Part shown: piece after piece, positions 30,136-38,903 of the stretch
Layout: each line of letters opens with the position of its first letter
Position numbering within the stretch: position 1 is the stretch's first letter
Assembly: GCA_030065095.1 (NCBI GenBank)
Contig: JASJDP010000004.1
Span: 62,001 to 126,000 of the forward strand
From: Rhodobacter sp.
GTDB taxonomy: Bacteria > Pseudomonadota > Alphaproteobacteria > Rhodobacterales > Rhodobacteraceae
DNA: 64,000 nucleotides
Reading direction: 5' to 3'
The notes under the pieces: model-generated
What the model was told of the DNA's origin: nothing
The model's database searches: none
Seen by the model: only the letters and a program-made list of their open reading frames with translations
Translations under genes and position numbers: made by a program

Positions 30136-31431
30136 ATGACGATAACCAACAAGACGGCAACGCTCAGCTTCGACGACAAGCAACTCACACTGCCGATGCA
30201 TTCGCCGACGGCGGGGCCGGATGTCATCGATATCCGCAAGCTCTATGCCGAGGGCGGGGTGTTCACCTATGACCCGGGCTTCACCTCGACCGCGTCGTGC
30301 GATTCCACCATCACCTTCATCGACGGCGACAAGGGCGAGCTGCTGCACAGGGGCTATCCGATCGACCAGCTGGCCGGAAAGTCGCATTACCTCGAGGTCT
30401 GCTATCTGCTGCTTTATGGCGAACTGCCGTCGGCCGAACAGCTCGAGGATTTCGAGAACCGCGTCACGATGCACACCATGCTGCACGAGCAGATGACCTA
30501 TTTCTTCCGCGGCTTCCGCCGCGACGCGCATCCGATGGCGATCATGGTCGGCGTGGTCGGCGCGATGAGCGCGTTCTACCACGACTCGACCGACATCACC
30601 GACCCCTGGCAGCGCGAGGTCGCCTCGATCCGTCTGATCGCCAAGATGCCGACCATCGCCGCCTGGGCCTTCAAGTATCATATCGGCCAGCCGCTGGTGC
30701 ATCCCCGCAACGACCTCGACTATGCCTCGAACTTCCTGCGCATGTGTTTCGCGGTCCCGACCGAGGATTACGAGGTCAACCCGATCCTCAGCCGCGCCAT
30801 GGACCGGATCTTCACCCTGCATGCCGACCACGAACAGAACGCATCGACGTCGACCGTGCGCCTTGCCTCGTCCTCGGGCGCGAACCCGTTCGCCTGCATC
30901 GCCGCGGGCATCGCCTGCCTTTGGGGGCCTGCCCATGGCGGCGCCAACCAGGCCTGTCTCGAGATGTTGCGCGAGATCGGGACGGTCGACCGGATCCCGA
31001 TGTTCATCGACCGCGCCAAGGACAAAGGCGACCCGTTCCGACTGATGGGCTTCGGCCATCGCGTCTACAAGAATTTCGACCCGCGCGCGAAGGTGATGAA
31101 GCAATCCGCCGACGAGGTGCTGGAGCTTTTGGGCGTCGACGACAACCCGGTCCTGCAGGTCGCCAAGGAGCTGGAAAGCGCCGCGCTGGCCGATCCCTAT
31201 TTCGCCGAGAAAAAGCTGTTCCCGAACGTGGATTTCTATTCGGGCATCATCCTCGAGGCGATGGGCTTTCCGACCTCGATGTTCACGCCGATCTTCGCGG
31301 TGTCGCGGACGGTGGGCTGGATTTCGCAGTGGAAGGAACAGCTCGAAGATCCGGCGCACAAGATCGGCCGCCCACGGCAGCTTTATATGGGTGCCACGAC
31401 ACGTGACTACGTGAACGTGGAAGACCGCTGA
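30136..31431 (+). CDS. gltA: citrate synthase (type II)
   Basis: A 431-residue enzyme that condenses acetyl-CoA and oxaloacetate at the entry of the TCA cycle. Catalytic segments are visible: [11 protein letters not shown]-like [15 protein letters not shown] near 235, [15 protein letters not shown] near 262 and [18 protein letters not shown] near 305. ATG 30136 lies 6 nt behind AGAGGG; an in-frame ATG at 30130 is too close to it. The stop codon overlaps the putative CTG start of the next frame. Confidence 0.95.
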   Translation: MTITNKTATLSFDDKQLTLPMHSPTAGPDVIDIRKLYAEGGVFTYDPGFTSTASCDSTITFIDGDKGELLHRGYPIDQLAGKSHYLEVCYLLLYGELPSAEQLEDFENRVTMHTMLHEQMTYFFRGFRRDAHPMAIMVGVVGAMSAFYHDSTDITDPWQREVASIRLIAKMPTIAAWAFKYHIGQPLVHPRNDLDYASNFLRMCFAVPTEDYEVNPILSRAMDRIFTLHADHEQNASTSTVRLASSSGANPFACIAAGIACLWGPAHGGANQACLEMLREIGTVDRIPMFIDRAKDKGDPFRLMGFGHRVYKNFDPRAKVMKQSADEVLELLGVDDNPVLQVAKELESAALADPYFAEKKLFPNVDFYSGIILEAMGFPTSMFTPIFAVSRTVGWISQWKEQLEDPAHKIGRPRQLYMGATTRDYVNVEDR

Positions 31432-31928
31432 CCCGTCTTGCCACCGACCGGCTGACGCTCAGGGCGGCGCGGGACGACGATCTTGCGCCGCTCTTCCGGA
31501 TTTTCAGCAATGCCCGGGCGATGCGCTATTGGTCCAACCCGCCGCATGAGGCGGTCGAGGATACGCGCTCGTCGCTCGAAAAGCTCAAGTCGCCGGATTT
31601 GAACCTGTATTTCGTCTTCGATCACGAGGGAACGGTGATCGGGCTTGGCGGCATCCACACCGGCACTGAAATCGGCTTTATCCTGCATCCGGACCACTGG
31701 GGCCTGGGTTTTGCGGGCGAGGCCATTTCGGCGGTGATCGATCACGTTTGGGCCACCACGGACCTTCCGCAGATCACCGCCGATGCGGATCCGCGCAACC
31801 TTCGCTCAGTCGGCCTGCTCACCCGTCTCGGGTTCCGGGTCACCGGCTTTGCCCGCGACACGTTCTGCGTCGGCGGGGAATGGTCCGACAGCGTCTACTT
31901 CGCCCTGCCCCGACCCGGCGCGAGCTAG
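31428..31928 (+). CDS. GNAT family N-acetyltransferase, probable CTG start
   Basis: A RimJ/Acetyltransf_3-type acetyltransferase. The conserved family opening ([20 protein letters not shown]) is encoded before the first ATG at 31521. In this frame there is no ATG, GTG or TTG between the upstream stop (31404) and that point; CTG 31428 is the natural candidate because it overlaps the gltA stop as CTGA, where related genes would have ATGA. Later landmarks are [33 protein letters not shown] (acetyl-CoA loop) and [16 protein letters not shown]. With the CTG the protein is 166 residues; from ATG 31521 it would be 135 and lack strand 1. Substrate unknown. Confidence 0.7.
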   Translation: MTRLATDRLTLRAARDDDLAPLFRIFSNARAMRYWSNPPHEAVEDTRSSLEKLKSPDLNLYFVFDHEGTVIGLGGIHTGTEIGFILHPDHWGLGFAGEAISAVIDHVWATTDLPQITADADPRNLRSVGLLTRLGFRVTGFARDTFCVGGEWSDSVYFALPRPGAS

Positions 31929-31945
31929 CCTTGCGCCCAGGCGGC

Positions 31946-32989
31946 TCAGGCCGGGACGCGCGCCTCATAATGCCGCAGGATCCGGCGCGCGGGGGTAAAG
32001 GCCGCGCCGGCCTTCGCATCGATTTCGGGGAACAGGTGCAGGATTTCGCGGCGCTGCGCCGCTTCCAGCCCGTTCATCGCCACGACACCGGGCAGGAAGC
32101 TTTCGCTCCACATGCCCTCGGACAGCACTGCCTCGTGGCGGTCGAACAGGATGTGGACATAGGTGACGCGGCTCACCGGGGCCGCCGCGACCCCGGATCG
32201 GCCCACCAGGTCCTTTGCCGCCGCCAGCACCTCGCTTTCGCCGTACCAGAGCAAGGTGCCCGGCTCGGTCAGCAGAATGCGGTGGTTGGGCGAGAAATAG
32301 AGATCGCGCACCGGCCGGCCCGGCCCGAAGGCGTTGGCCTGAATACGGACCGGACGCTTTGACGGGTCGCGGTCCAGCGCGGCCACGTCCAGGGTGTTGT
32401 GGCCCACCCAGCGGATTTCGCGAATGCCATTGTCGCGGGTGATCACCCGGTCGCCTTCCCGCAGCGATTCGACCGGCAATTCCCCCCGTGCCGTCGCGAT
32501 GCGGGTTCCGGCGGTGAAACAGGGCACGAAATCGTTGTAAAGCGAGGTGCCGTTGTTGCTGCCGCCCACCTTCACATAGCTTGCCCCCGGCACCAGTTCG
32601 GTGTCCGAGGCCATACCCCAGATCCGCTGGGTCACACCGTCGCGCGAGAACACGGTGATGGTGATCCGGGGCCCGAACGGATCGCCATTGTCATCGAGCT
32701 GCCGGACATAGTGGTAGCTTTCGGATTCCACCCGCGTGCCGCTTGCCACAAGGCCGCTGCCGTTCACGATGACATGGTTGTTCGGATCATCGTCGTTGAA
32801 CCGGTCGGGTGTCGACGAGGTGTCTTCCAGCGTGATCGTCTGATACGGGAACCCGGCCAAAAAGGTGAATATCTGCCCCACCGGCGTATTGGAGTTGTTG
32901 ATAATCGGATCGCCGGGGGTGCCCGACGGTGAACTCGGATCGACCGTGAATGCCTCGTTATCGAAGGCTGCAAAGCTACGCTGCACCAT
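31946..32989 (-). CDS. Hint (Hedgehog/intein)-domain protein
   Basis: A 347-residue protein. The C-terminal half (about 145-345) is a Hint_2-type domain: it begins FVPCFTAGTRIATARGELPVESLREGDRVIT and continues with WVGHNTLD, FSPNHRILL and YVHILFDRHEAVLSEGMWSESFLPG. The Cys in PCFTAG is the usual Hint nucleophile position. The N-terminal part (about 1-135) is Asn/Asp/Ser/Thr-rich and resembles secreted repeat-type extracellular proteins, with no signal peptide. Such proteins are abundant in Rhodobacteraceae and may self-process during export; the function here is unknown. ATG 32989 follows a GGGGGG stretch. Confidence 0.8.
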   Translation of the reverse strand: MVQRSFAAFDNEAFTVDPSSPSGTPGDPIINNSNTPVGQIFTFLAGFPYQTITLEDTSSTPDRFNDDDPNNHVIVNGSGLVASGTRVESESYHYVRQLDDNGDPFGPRITITVFSRDGVTQRIWGMASDTELVPGASYVKVGGSNNGTSLYNDFVPCFTAGTRIATARGELPVESLREGDRVITRDNGIREIRWVGHNTLDVAALDRDPSKRPVRIQANAFGPGRPVRDLYFSPNHRILLTEPGTLLWYGESEVLAAAKDLVGRSGVAAAPVSRVTYVHILFDRHEAVLSEGMWSESFLPGVVAMNGLEAAQRREILHLFPEIDAKAGAAFTPARRILRHYEARVPA

Positions 32990-33222
32990 GAATTTGCCCC
33001 CCAAGGCACCGGCTGACTCAACTGTTCATCCTCTACAGCACCCACCGGTCAGCTTCGAGGGGAAAACAGCCATGAGGTCCCCCCATTTTCGGAACGGCCC
33101 TCTTGCGCCCGGTGATTGACCAAAGATGCAGCACAGACTGCGCTTATGCCGCAGGTTCAGGCACCTGAAAGCCGGCGGGGAAGGCCTATTTATTGCGTAG
33201 GAAAAACATCAGGAGCAGATCG

Positions 33223-33855
33223 ATGCAGCCGGTCGATACCCGCGCGTTTCGGCAAAGCCACCATGTGCCGCGCGACATCCATGACCGAATCGCCTTCCGC
33301 ACGGTCAGGTTCATGCGGTTCTTTGCCGACAGGTTCTTTGCCAACCGCTACGGGCATCGCGCCGTGGTGCTGGAAACCGTGGCCGCGGTTCCCGGCATGG
33401 TCGGCGGCCTCTTGCAGCACCTCAAGGCGATCCGCCACATCCGCGACGACCAGGGATGGATCAAGGAACTGATCGACGAGGCCGACAACGAGCGCATGCA
33501 TCTGATGACCTTCATCCACATCGCCGAACCGACGCGGATCGAACGCTTCATCATCATGATCGCGCAAGCCATCTTCTACAATTTCTACTTCTTCCTCTAC
33601 CTCTTCGCCCCGCGCTCGGCGCACCGCATGGTGGGCTATCTCGAGGAAGAAGCGGTGGTCAGCTATACACACTACCTCGAAGAGATCGACGCAGGCCGGG
33701 CCGAGAACGTCGCCGCCCCGCAGATCGCCATCGACTACTGGAACCTGCCGCCGGACGCCCGCCTGTGCGACGTGGTTCTGGTGATCCGCGCCGACGAGGC
33801 CGGGCACCGGGACAAGAACCACGGGTTCGCCGATCAGATCGCCGGGCGGACATGA
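33223..33855 (+). CDS. alternative oxidase (cyanide-insensitive quinol oxidase)
   Basis: A 210-residue membrane-bound di-iron oxidase that passes electrons from ubiquinol to oxygen without proton pumping. All four iron-ligand motifs are intact: LET (50-52), NERMHL (89-94), LEEEA (140-144) and RADEAGH (189-195). Two hydrophobic stretches (about 40-65 and 98-120) fit the monotopic fold. ATG 33223 follows CAGGAG. Bacterial AOX occurs in a limited set of marine proteobacteria, so this is an accessory respiratory branch. Neighbours offer no electron-transfer context. Confidence 0.92.
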   Translation: MQPVDTRAFRQSHHVPRDIHDRIAFRTVRFMRFFADRFFANRYGHRAVVLETVAAVPGMVGGLLQHLKAIRHIRDDQGWIKELIDEADNERMHLMTFIHIAEPTRIERFIIMIAQAIFYNFYFFLYLFAPRSAHRMVGYLEEEAVVSYTHYLEEIDAGRAENVAAPQIAIDYWNLPPDARLCDVVLVIRADEAGHRDKNHGFADQIAGRT

Positions 33856-33858
33856 CGG

Positions 33859-34581
33859 TCAGGCAGCGATGTCCGGCCCCTGCCCGTCCGCCCGTGCCGC
33901 GCGGATGATCTCCCGGTCACGCTGGCCTTTGACCAGCCACGCGATCGAGAACGCCCAGACGCCGATCGCCTCGAACCAGAAGACCAGCTGATTGTCGACG
34001 ACGAATGCGGTCTGTGCCGGCGTCCCGAGCTTGCGCAGACCCGCCGAGACGCAGGTCAGCAGGAACCCGGCGAAGATGATCCACGCACAGCCGACATAGA
34101 TCCGACGGCGCATCGGCTTGGCCGTCCGGGCGAACCTGAAGCCGGCAAGATAGGCCATACACAAAAGGAACGTGCCCGCCGCGGCGTGATGCATGTAGTC
34201 GCAGGCCGTCACGCCAAAGATATGCTGCGCCAGCGCCTGGGGGTCGTTCGATGTGTTCAGCGTGCCGCGATTTGGCACGAAGGCCACCAGCAGGGCGGCG
34301 ATGCCGGCCAGCGTGGTCACCAGATCGTCGGAAAACCGCTCCTCCGACTTCGGCCGGAACCCGGTATAGCACAGCAGGAACACCCCGATGGCAAAGATGA
34401 TGCCCACGAAGATGTCCCGCATCAGGGTGTGGAAATAGTCGCTGAGCGAGGGTTCCGAGATGTCAAAGGGCAGCCCGCCCAGGATCAGCGTCAGCGGCAG
34501 CGCCAGGCCCAGATAGCCCAGCATCCGCCGAACACGATAAAAATTCTCGACGATCTCGTCGCGGGCCTCGACAACCGGCAT
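33859..34581 (-). CDS. six-helix membrane protein of unknown function
   Basis: A 240-residue integral membrane protein with six predicted helices: YLGLALPLTLILGGLPF, IFVGIIFAIGVFLLCYTGF, TTLAGIAALLVAFVP, AAAGTFLLCMAYLAGF, YVGCAWIIFAGFLLTCV and FEAIGVWAFSIAWLV. A conserved-looking CDYMHHAAAG precedes helix four and could bind metal or haem. I do not recognise the family. ATG 34581 has a CAGGGA ribosome site; TTG 34602 is an alternative. It converges with the alternative oxidase gene, 3 bp apart. Confidence 0.7.
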   Translation of the reverse strand: MPVVEARDEIVENFYRVRRMLGYLGLALPLTLILGGLPFDISEPSLSDYFHTLMRDIFVGIIFAIGVFLLCYTGFRPKSEERFSDDLVTTLAGIAALLVAFVPNRGTLNTSNDPQALAQHIFGVTACDYMHHAAAGTFLLCMAYLAGFRFARTAKPMRRRIYVGCAWIIFAGFLLTCVSAGLRKLGTPAQTAFVVDNQLVFWFEAIGVWAFSIAWLVKGQRDREIIRAARADGQGPDIAA

Positions 34582-34679
34582 CGGCAATGTCCCTGTCAGC
34601 AAGCCCGCCGCCGCGGGCCCCGAAAATCGCCGCAGGCTACCGCGCGGAACCGCGGGCGTTCAACCCTTCGCAGGCTCGG

Positions 34680-35456
34680 TCACCGCCCCTCGTAGTGGGG
34701 CGGGCGTTTTTCCAGAAACGCCAGAACGCCCTCCTGAAAATCCCGGGTCTTGCCGCATTCGCCCTGCAGATGCGCCTCGAGCGCCAGCTGATCGTCCAGA
34801 TCGTTGGCATAGCTGTCCCGCAGGGCCCGTTTCGCCCGCGCATAGGCGGCGGTCGGTCCGGCGGCGAGCTTTTCCGCACGCGCGCGCCAGTGCGCCTCGA
34901 ACCCCTCGTCGGGCACCGCCTCCCAGATCATGCCCCAGTCCGCGGCCTGCCGCGCCCCAATGGGTTCGGCGAACAGCGCCGCGCCCATGGCCTTGGCAAA
35001 GCCCATCTGCCGCGGCAGCCAATAGGTGCCGCCCGCATCCGGGATCAGCCCGATGCGGGTGAAGGCCTGCAGAAACACCGCCGAGTCGGCTGCGATCACC
35101 ACGTCGGCGGCCAGCGCGATATTGGCCCCGGCCCCCGCCGCCGCGCCGTTCACCGCGGAAATCGTCGGGACCGGGCTGTCGTAGATCGCCCGCAACAGGG
35201 GTTCATATTCGTCGCGCAGCGTCCGTTCCAGATCCACCTGCGCGGCGTTCGCCCGGTCGCCCAGATCCTGGCCGGAACAGAACGCCCGGCCCGCCCCGGT
35301 CAGCACCATCGCCCGCGCATTGCCCGCCGCCTCCTTGACGGCATGGAGCAGTTCCGCCCGCATCTGCGTGTTGAGCGCATTCATCACGTCCGGGCGGTTC
35401 AGCGTAATGACGGCCAGCCCGCCGGTCAGGTCGTAGGTGATCGTTTCGTAATTCAT
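34680..35456 (-). CDS. enoyl-CoA hydratase/isomerase family protein (PaaG-like)
   Basis: A 258-residue crotonase-fold enzyme. The CoA-binding oxyanion segments FCSGQDLGD (about residue 60) and SAVNGAAAGAGANIALAADVVIA (about 105) are intact, and the acidic catalytic region FTRIGLIPDAGGTYWLPR (about 132-149) is typical of PaaG, the isomerase of phenylacetyl-CoA degradation. No other paa gene is near, so a general enoyl-CoA hydratase role is equally possible. It lies about 70 bp downstream of ccmH on the same strand. Confidence 0.83.
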   Translation of the reverse strand: MNYETITYDLTGGLAVITLNRPDVMNALNTQMRAELLHAVKEAAGNARAMVLTGAGRAFCSGQDLGDRANAAQVDLERTLRDEYEPLLRAIYDSPVPTISAVNGAAAGAGANIALAADVVIAADSAVFLQAFTRIGLIPDAGGTYWLPRQMGFAKAMGAALFAEPIGARQAADWGMIWEAVPDEGFEAHWRARAEKLAAGPTAAYARAKRALRDSYANDLDDQLALEAHLQGECGKTRDFQEGVLAFLEKRPPHYEGR

Positions 35457-35524
35457 CGCGCGCTCCGTCCAGTTCTGCGGCGGAGCATAGCGGCGCGGTC
35501 AGGATCGAAAAGGGCGACGCGCCG

Positions 35525-35974
35525 TCATTCTTCGAGAATCCGCTTCAGCCGGGCCTCTTCCTCGGCGCTGAGCCTGTCGTCGGGCGCGGGCGAGCCGCTG
35601 CGGCGGCGCAGATAGAGCCCGCCGATCCCCAACGCCACGACCAGCATCGCGGGTCCCGCGACCCAAAGCAGCAGGTTCGACCCCGTCGCCGTCGGCTTCA
35701 GCAGCACATATTCACCATAACGGTCGACCACGAAGTCGATGACCGCCGCGTCGCTGTCCCCCGCGACAAGCCGCTCGCGCACCAACAGCCGCAGGTCGCG
35801 CGCCAGTTCCGCATTCGATTCGTCGATGTTTTCGTTCCGGCAGACCAGGCAGCGCAGACCCTTCGACAATTCCCGCGCCCGGTCCTCCAGCACCGGATCG
35901 TCCAAGATCTCGTCGGGTTGCACCGCCCAGACCGGTGCCGCCAGAAGGCAAAGGATCAGGACGATCCGCCTCAT
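35525..35974 (-). CDS. ccmH: cytochrome c-type biogenesis protein CcmH
   Basis: A 149-residue periplasmic thiol protein with a signal peptide (about 1-17), the redox pair LRCLVCRNE (about residues 41-48), and a C-terminal membrane anchor (about 103-125). It keeps apocytochrome c haem-binding cysteines reduced for ligation with CcmF. Its ATG overlaps the ccmF stop (ATGA). Only the CcmH/CcmL part is present; the CcmI-like TPR part is not fused here. Confidence 0.93.
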   Translation of the reverse strand: MRRIVLILCLLAAPVWAVQPDEILDDPVLEDRARELSKGLRCLVCRNENIDESNAELARDLRLLVRERLVAGDSDAAVIDFVVDRYGEYVLLKPTATGSNLLLWVAGPAMLVVALGIGGLYLRRRSGSPAPDDRLSAEEEARLKRILEE

Positions 35975-37944
35975 TCCGCCGGCACCGCCGTGGCGGGCGC
36001 CTTCCGCGCCCCGGCGGCAACTCGGTAGCGCCGGTCGCTGAGGCTCAGGCACCCGCCCAGGGCCATGATGATGCAGCCCGCCCAGATCCAGTTCGCAAAC
36101 GGTTTGATATAGGTGCGCACCGCCCAGCCGCCGCCCGCCTGCGCGTCGCCGATCACCAGATAGACGTCGCGGAACACGCCGTTGTCGATCGCCGCCTCGG
36201 TCGTCGGCATCTGCGCCACCGGATAGTCGCGCTTTTCCGGAAACAGCCGTGCCACCTCGCGCCCGCCGCGGAAGACCGACATATCCGCCTTGACGGTGAA
36301 ATAGTTCGGCCCGCGTTCGCGCACGACATCGTTCAGGGCGATCCGATAGGCCCCGACCTCGAAGCTGTCGCCAACCTGCGCCACCCGGATGTCCTCCAGC
36401 TGCCAGGCGGTCAGCGCCGCGACCCCGAAGATCGTCACGCCAAGGCCCGAATGCGCCACCGCCTTGCCCCAGTCCGCCCTTGGCAAACGCGCCAGGCGAC
36501 GAATTTTCGCCGAAAATTCGTTCCGGCCGGACCGCTGCCAAAGCTCGGCCGCGGCGCCACCGATCAGCCAGACGAACAGGATCATCCCCACCGGCGCGAG
36601 CGCCGACCGCCCGGTCTGCATCGACCAGGTCAGGGCGCCCGCCGCGATCGCCAGCGCCAGCACGCCCCACAGGGGCCGCATCGTCCGCCCCAGCCGAGCC
36701 CGTTTCCACGGCAGCAGCGCGCCGATGGGCAGGATCGCCGCCAGCGCCACCATGAACGGGGTAAAGGCCGCGTCGAAAAACGGCGGTCCGACCGACAGCT
36801 TACGGTCGAACGCCATCTCGGCGATCAGCGGCCAGACCGTGCCGATGAACACCACAAAGCACGAGACCGCCAGCAGGATGTTGTTCGCCACCAGCGCGGA
36901 TTCGCGGCTGACCAGGCTGAATACGCCCTTGGCCTCCATCGCGCCGGCCCGGGCGGCATAAAGCGTCAGCGCCCCGCCCATGAAAATCGCCGTGATCGCC
37001 AGCAGATAGACGCCGCGCTCCGGATCGTTGGCAAAGGCGTGAACCGAGGTCAGCACGCCCGACCGCACGATGAACGCCCCGATCAGCGAAAATCCAAAGG
37101 CGAGGATCGCCAACAGGATGGTCCAGGCTTTCAGCGCCTCGCGCTTTTCGACCACGATGGCCGAATGCAGCAGGGCCGCCGCGATCAGCCAGGGCATGAA
37201 CGAGGCGTTCTCGACCGGGTCCCAGAACCAGAACCCGCCCCAGCCCAGTTCGTAATAGGCCCACCACGACCCCAGCGCGATGCCGATGGTCAGAAACAGC
37301 CAGGCGGCCAGCGTCCAGGGCCGCACCCAGCGCCCCCAGGCCGCGTCGACCCGCCCCTCGATCAGTGCGGCCACGGCAAAGCTGAACGACATCGACAGCC
37401 CGACATAGCCCAGATAGAGAAACGGCGGGTGAAACGCCAATCCCGGATCCTGCAGCAGCGGGTTCAGGTCCTGACCGTTCATCGGCGGCACTTCCAACCT
37501 GAGGAACGGGTTGGAAGTGAATAGAATAAAAGCGAAAAAGGCAACTGCTATCGCCGACTGCACCGCCAAGACCCTGGCGCGCAGGGTCGGCGGCAGCCCG
37601 CCGCCGAACCAAGCCGCGCAGGCCCCGAACAGCGTCAGGATCCAGATCCACAACAGCATGGATCCCTCGTGGTTCCCCCAGACCCCGCTGATCTTGTAGA
37701 TCATCGGCTTGTCGGTATGCGAGTTCAGCACCACCAGCCGCAGCGAGAAATCGGAGGTCACGAAGGCATAGGTCAGCGCGGCAAAGGCCGCGCCCGTCAG
37801 CAGGAACTGCGCCGATGCCGCAGGCTCGGCCACCGCCATCCAGCCCCGCCAGCCCTTTTGCGCCCCGACCAGCGGCACGATCATCTGAACCACCGCCACG
37901 ACAAAGGCCAGGATCAGCGCGAAATGTCCCATCTCAACGATCAT
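35971..37944 (-). CDS. ccmF: haem lyase CcmF
   Basis: A 657-residue polytopic membrane protein that ligates haem to apocytochrome c. The WWD domain is clear: GSWWAYYELGWGGFWFWDPVENASFMPW (about residues 220-247), with NPLLQDPGLAFHPPFLYLGY before it. ATG 37944 gives the family's usual MIVEMGHFAL start; two earlier start codons in frame (37956, 37980) lack support. The stop overlaps ccmH. About 200 bp of hairpin-rich spacer separate it from the upstream lysis cassette. Confidence 0.94.
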   Translation of the reverse strand: MIVEMGHFALILAFVVAVVQMIVPLVGAQKGWRGWMAVAEPAASAQFLLTGAAFAALTYAFVTSDFSLRLVVLNSHTDKPMIYKISGVWGNHEGSMLLWIWILTLFGACAAWFGGGLPPTLRARVLAVQSAIAVAFFAFILFTSNPFLRLEVPPMNGQDLNPLLQDPGLAFHPPFLYLGYVGLSMSFSFAVAALIEGRVDAAWGRWVRPWTLAAWLFLTIGIALGSWWAYYELGWGGFWFWDPVENASFMPWLIAAALLHSAIVVEKREALKAWTILLAILAFGFSLIGAFIVRSGVLTSVHAFANDPERGVYLLAITAIFMGGALTLYAARAGAMEAKGVFSLVSRESALVANNILLAVSCFVVFIGTVWPLIAEMAFDRKLSVGPPFFDAAFTPFMVALAAILPIGALLPWKRARLGRTMRPLWGVLALAIAAGALTWSMQTGRSALAPVGMILFVWLIGGAAAELWQRSGRNEFSAKIRRLARLPRADWGKAVAHSGLGVTIFGVAALTAWQLEDIRVAQVGDSFEVGAYRIALNDVVRERGPNYFTVKADMSVFRGGREVARLFPEKRDYPVAQMPTTEAAIDNGVFRDVYLVIGDAQAGGGWAVRTYIKPFANWIWAGCIIMALGGCLSLSDRRYRVAAGARKAPATAVPAE

Positions 37945-38063
37945 GGAGCAGATCATAGGCGGGACCCGCCCCAAGGCCAATTCCCTGCGCGCGGATGTCG
38001 CGTAAGTATTATCTGGAACGCTCGCCAGACAGCCGCAATCGCGCGTCCGGACGCCTCATCCTG

Positions 38064-38141
38064 CCGGGAATATCCCCGGAGAGCGCACGAGAGGGGCGGA
38101 CAGCCTCTCTCGCGCAGGCCGGATCGGCGTCAGCCGATCCG
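38064..38141 (-). repeat. three adjacent stem-loops after the lysis cassette
   Basis: Between the small XhlA-like gene and ccmF lie three hairpins in a row: CGGATCGGC/GCCGATCCG (38120-38141, 9 bp, 4-nt loop), GCGC..GAGAGG/CCTCTC..GCGC (38083-38115, two mismatches) and CCGGG/CCCGG (38064-38079). None has a T-run. They probably act as a transcript end or stability element for the cassette. Confidence 0.65.
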
Positions 38142-38146
38142 AGTTC

Positions 38147-38356
38147 TCATGTCCCCGGCGTCAGCCCGCCGGCCAGCGCATACCCCATCGCCCCCATCAG
38201 CAACGCCCCCAGGATCACGCGTACCAGCCATTTCAGCGCCTCCTCGATCCCGCTCAGCCGCCCCTCGACATTGCTGCGGTGCACCTCGTCGACCGCGCTG
38301 CGCAGCTCGAGGCTTTGCAGGCGCTTCTCGATCGCCCGGCGCCACTCATCGGTCAT
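38147..38356 (-). CDS. XhlA-like small membrane protein of the lysis cassette
   Basis: A 69-residue protein: an N-terminal amphipathic coiled-coil-like part (RRAIEKRLQSLELRSAVDEVHRS, about 5-40) and one C-terminal membrane helix (about 45-63). This layout fits the XhlA (hemolysin/holin-accessory) family found beside phage-type holins. Its start overlaps the holin gene's stop by 11 bp. Likely a holin helper or antiholin; not demonstrated. Confidence 0.65.
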   Translation of the reverse strand: MTDEWRRAIEKRLQSLELRSAVDEVHRSNVEGRLSGIEEALKWLVRVILGALLMGAMGYALAGGLTPGT

Positions 38357-38903
38357 CCGCCCGCCTCCAGTCCTCCAGCGCCGGATTGGCGCCGGCGCCC
38401 AGATCGTCCCGGATCGCTCCGACCTGCCCGGCGCCGGCGTTCAGCGCCCGCAGGCTGTCGATATTCCGCGTTACTTCCGGCGCCCGCGCCATCGTCGCGG
38501 CGATCGAGCGCTGGAATTCCTGCCCCTTCGCCTGATGCCGCGCTCCGAAATAGAAGGATACGATCGCACCCAGCAGCCACCAGAGCGGTTCGGGCACCAG
38601 CGATATCCCCTGCATCCGGCTGGCAAACCAGATCGGATCGACCATCGCCGACACGAACAAGCCCAGCGTTCCCAACGCCAGCGCGGGCCGCGGGACCCGG
38701 TTCAGCGCATCCATGAAGCGGTCGAACCAGCCCTTCCGGGGCACCGCGAACTCGGACGCGAACTGCTCCAGCGTGGCCACCCGCATGTCGTGCAGGCGCG
38801 CCGCCCCCGCCTCGGCATTCTCGCGGAACACCTCGGCGGTGTCCCTGATCACGTTGCGGCCGTTGCCGAACAGCAGCCCGAACACTCCGTCGATCAGCCC
38901 CAT
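38346..38903 (-). CDS. GTA-type holin family protein
   Basis: A 185-residue protein with two clear membrane helices (about 72-93, LALGTLGLFVSAMVDPIWFA, and about 104-121, PLWWLLGAIVSFYFGA) plus a possible weaker N-terminal one. It resembles the 3TM holin family associated with gene-transfer-agent release in Rhodobacter. It lies directly between a GH108-type endolysin gene and the XhlA-like gene, overlapping both, which is the classical order of a lysis cassette. The host is likely to use it to release GTA particles. Confidence 0.78.
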   Translation of the reverse strand: MGLIDGVFGLLFGNGRNVIRDTAEVFRENAEAGAARLHDMRVATLEQFASEFAVPRKGWFDRFMDALNRVPRPALALGTLGLFVSAMVDPIWFASRMQGISLVPEPLWWLLGAIVSFYFGARHQAKGQEFQRSIAATMARAPEVTRNIDSLRALNAGAGQVGAIRDDLGAGANPALEDWRRADDR

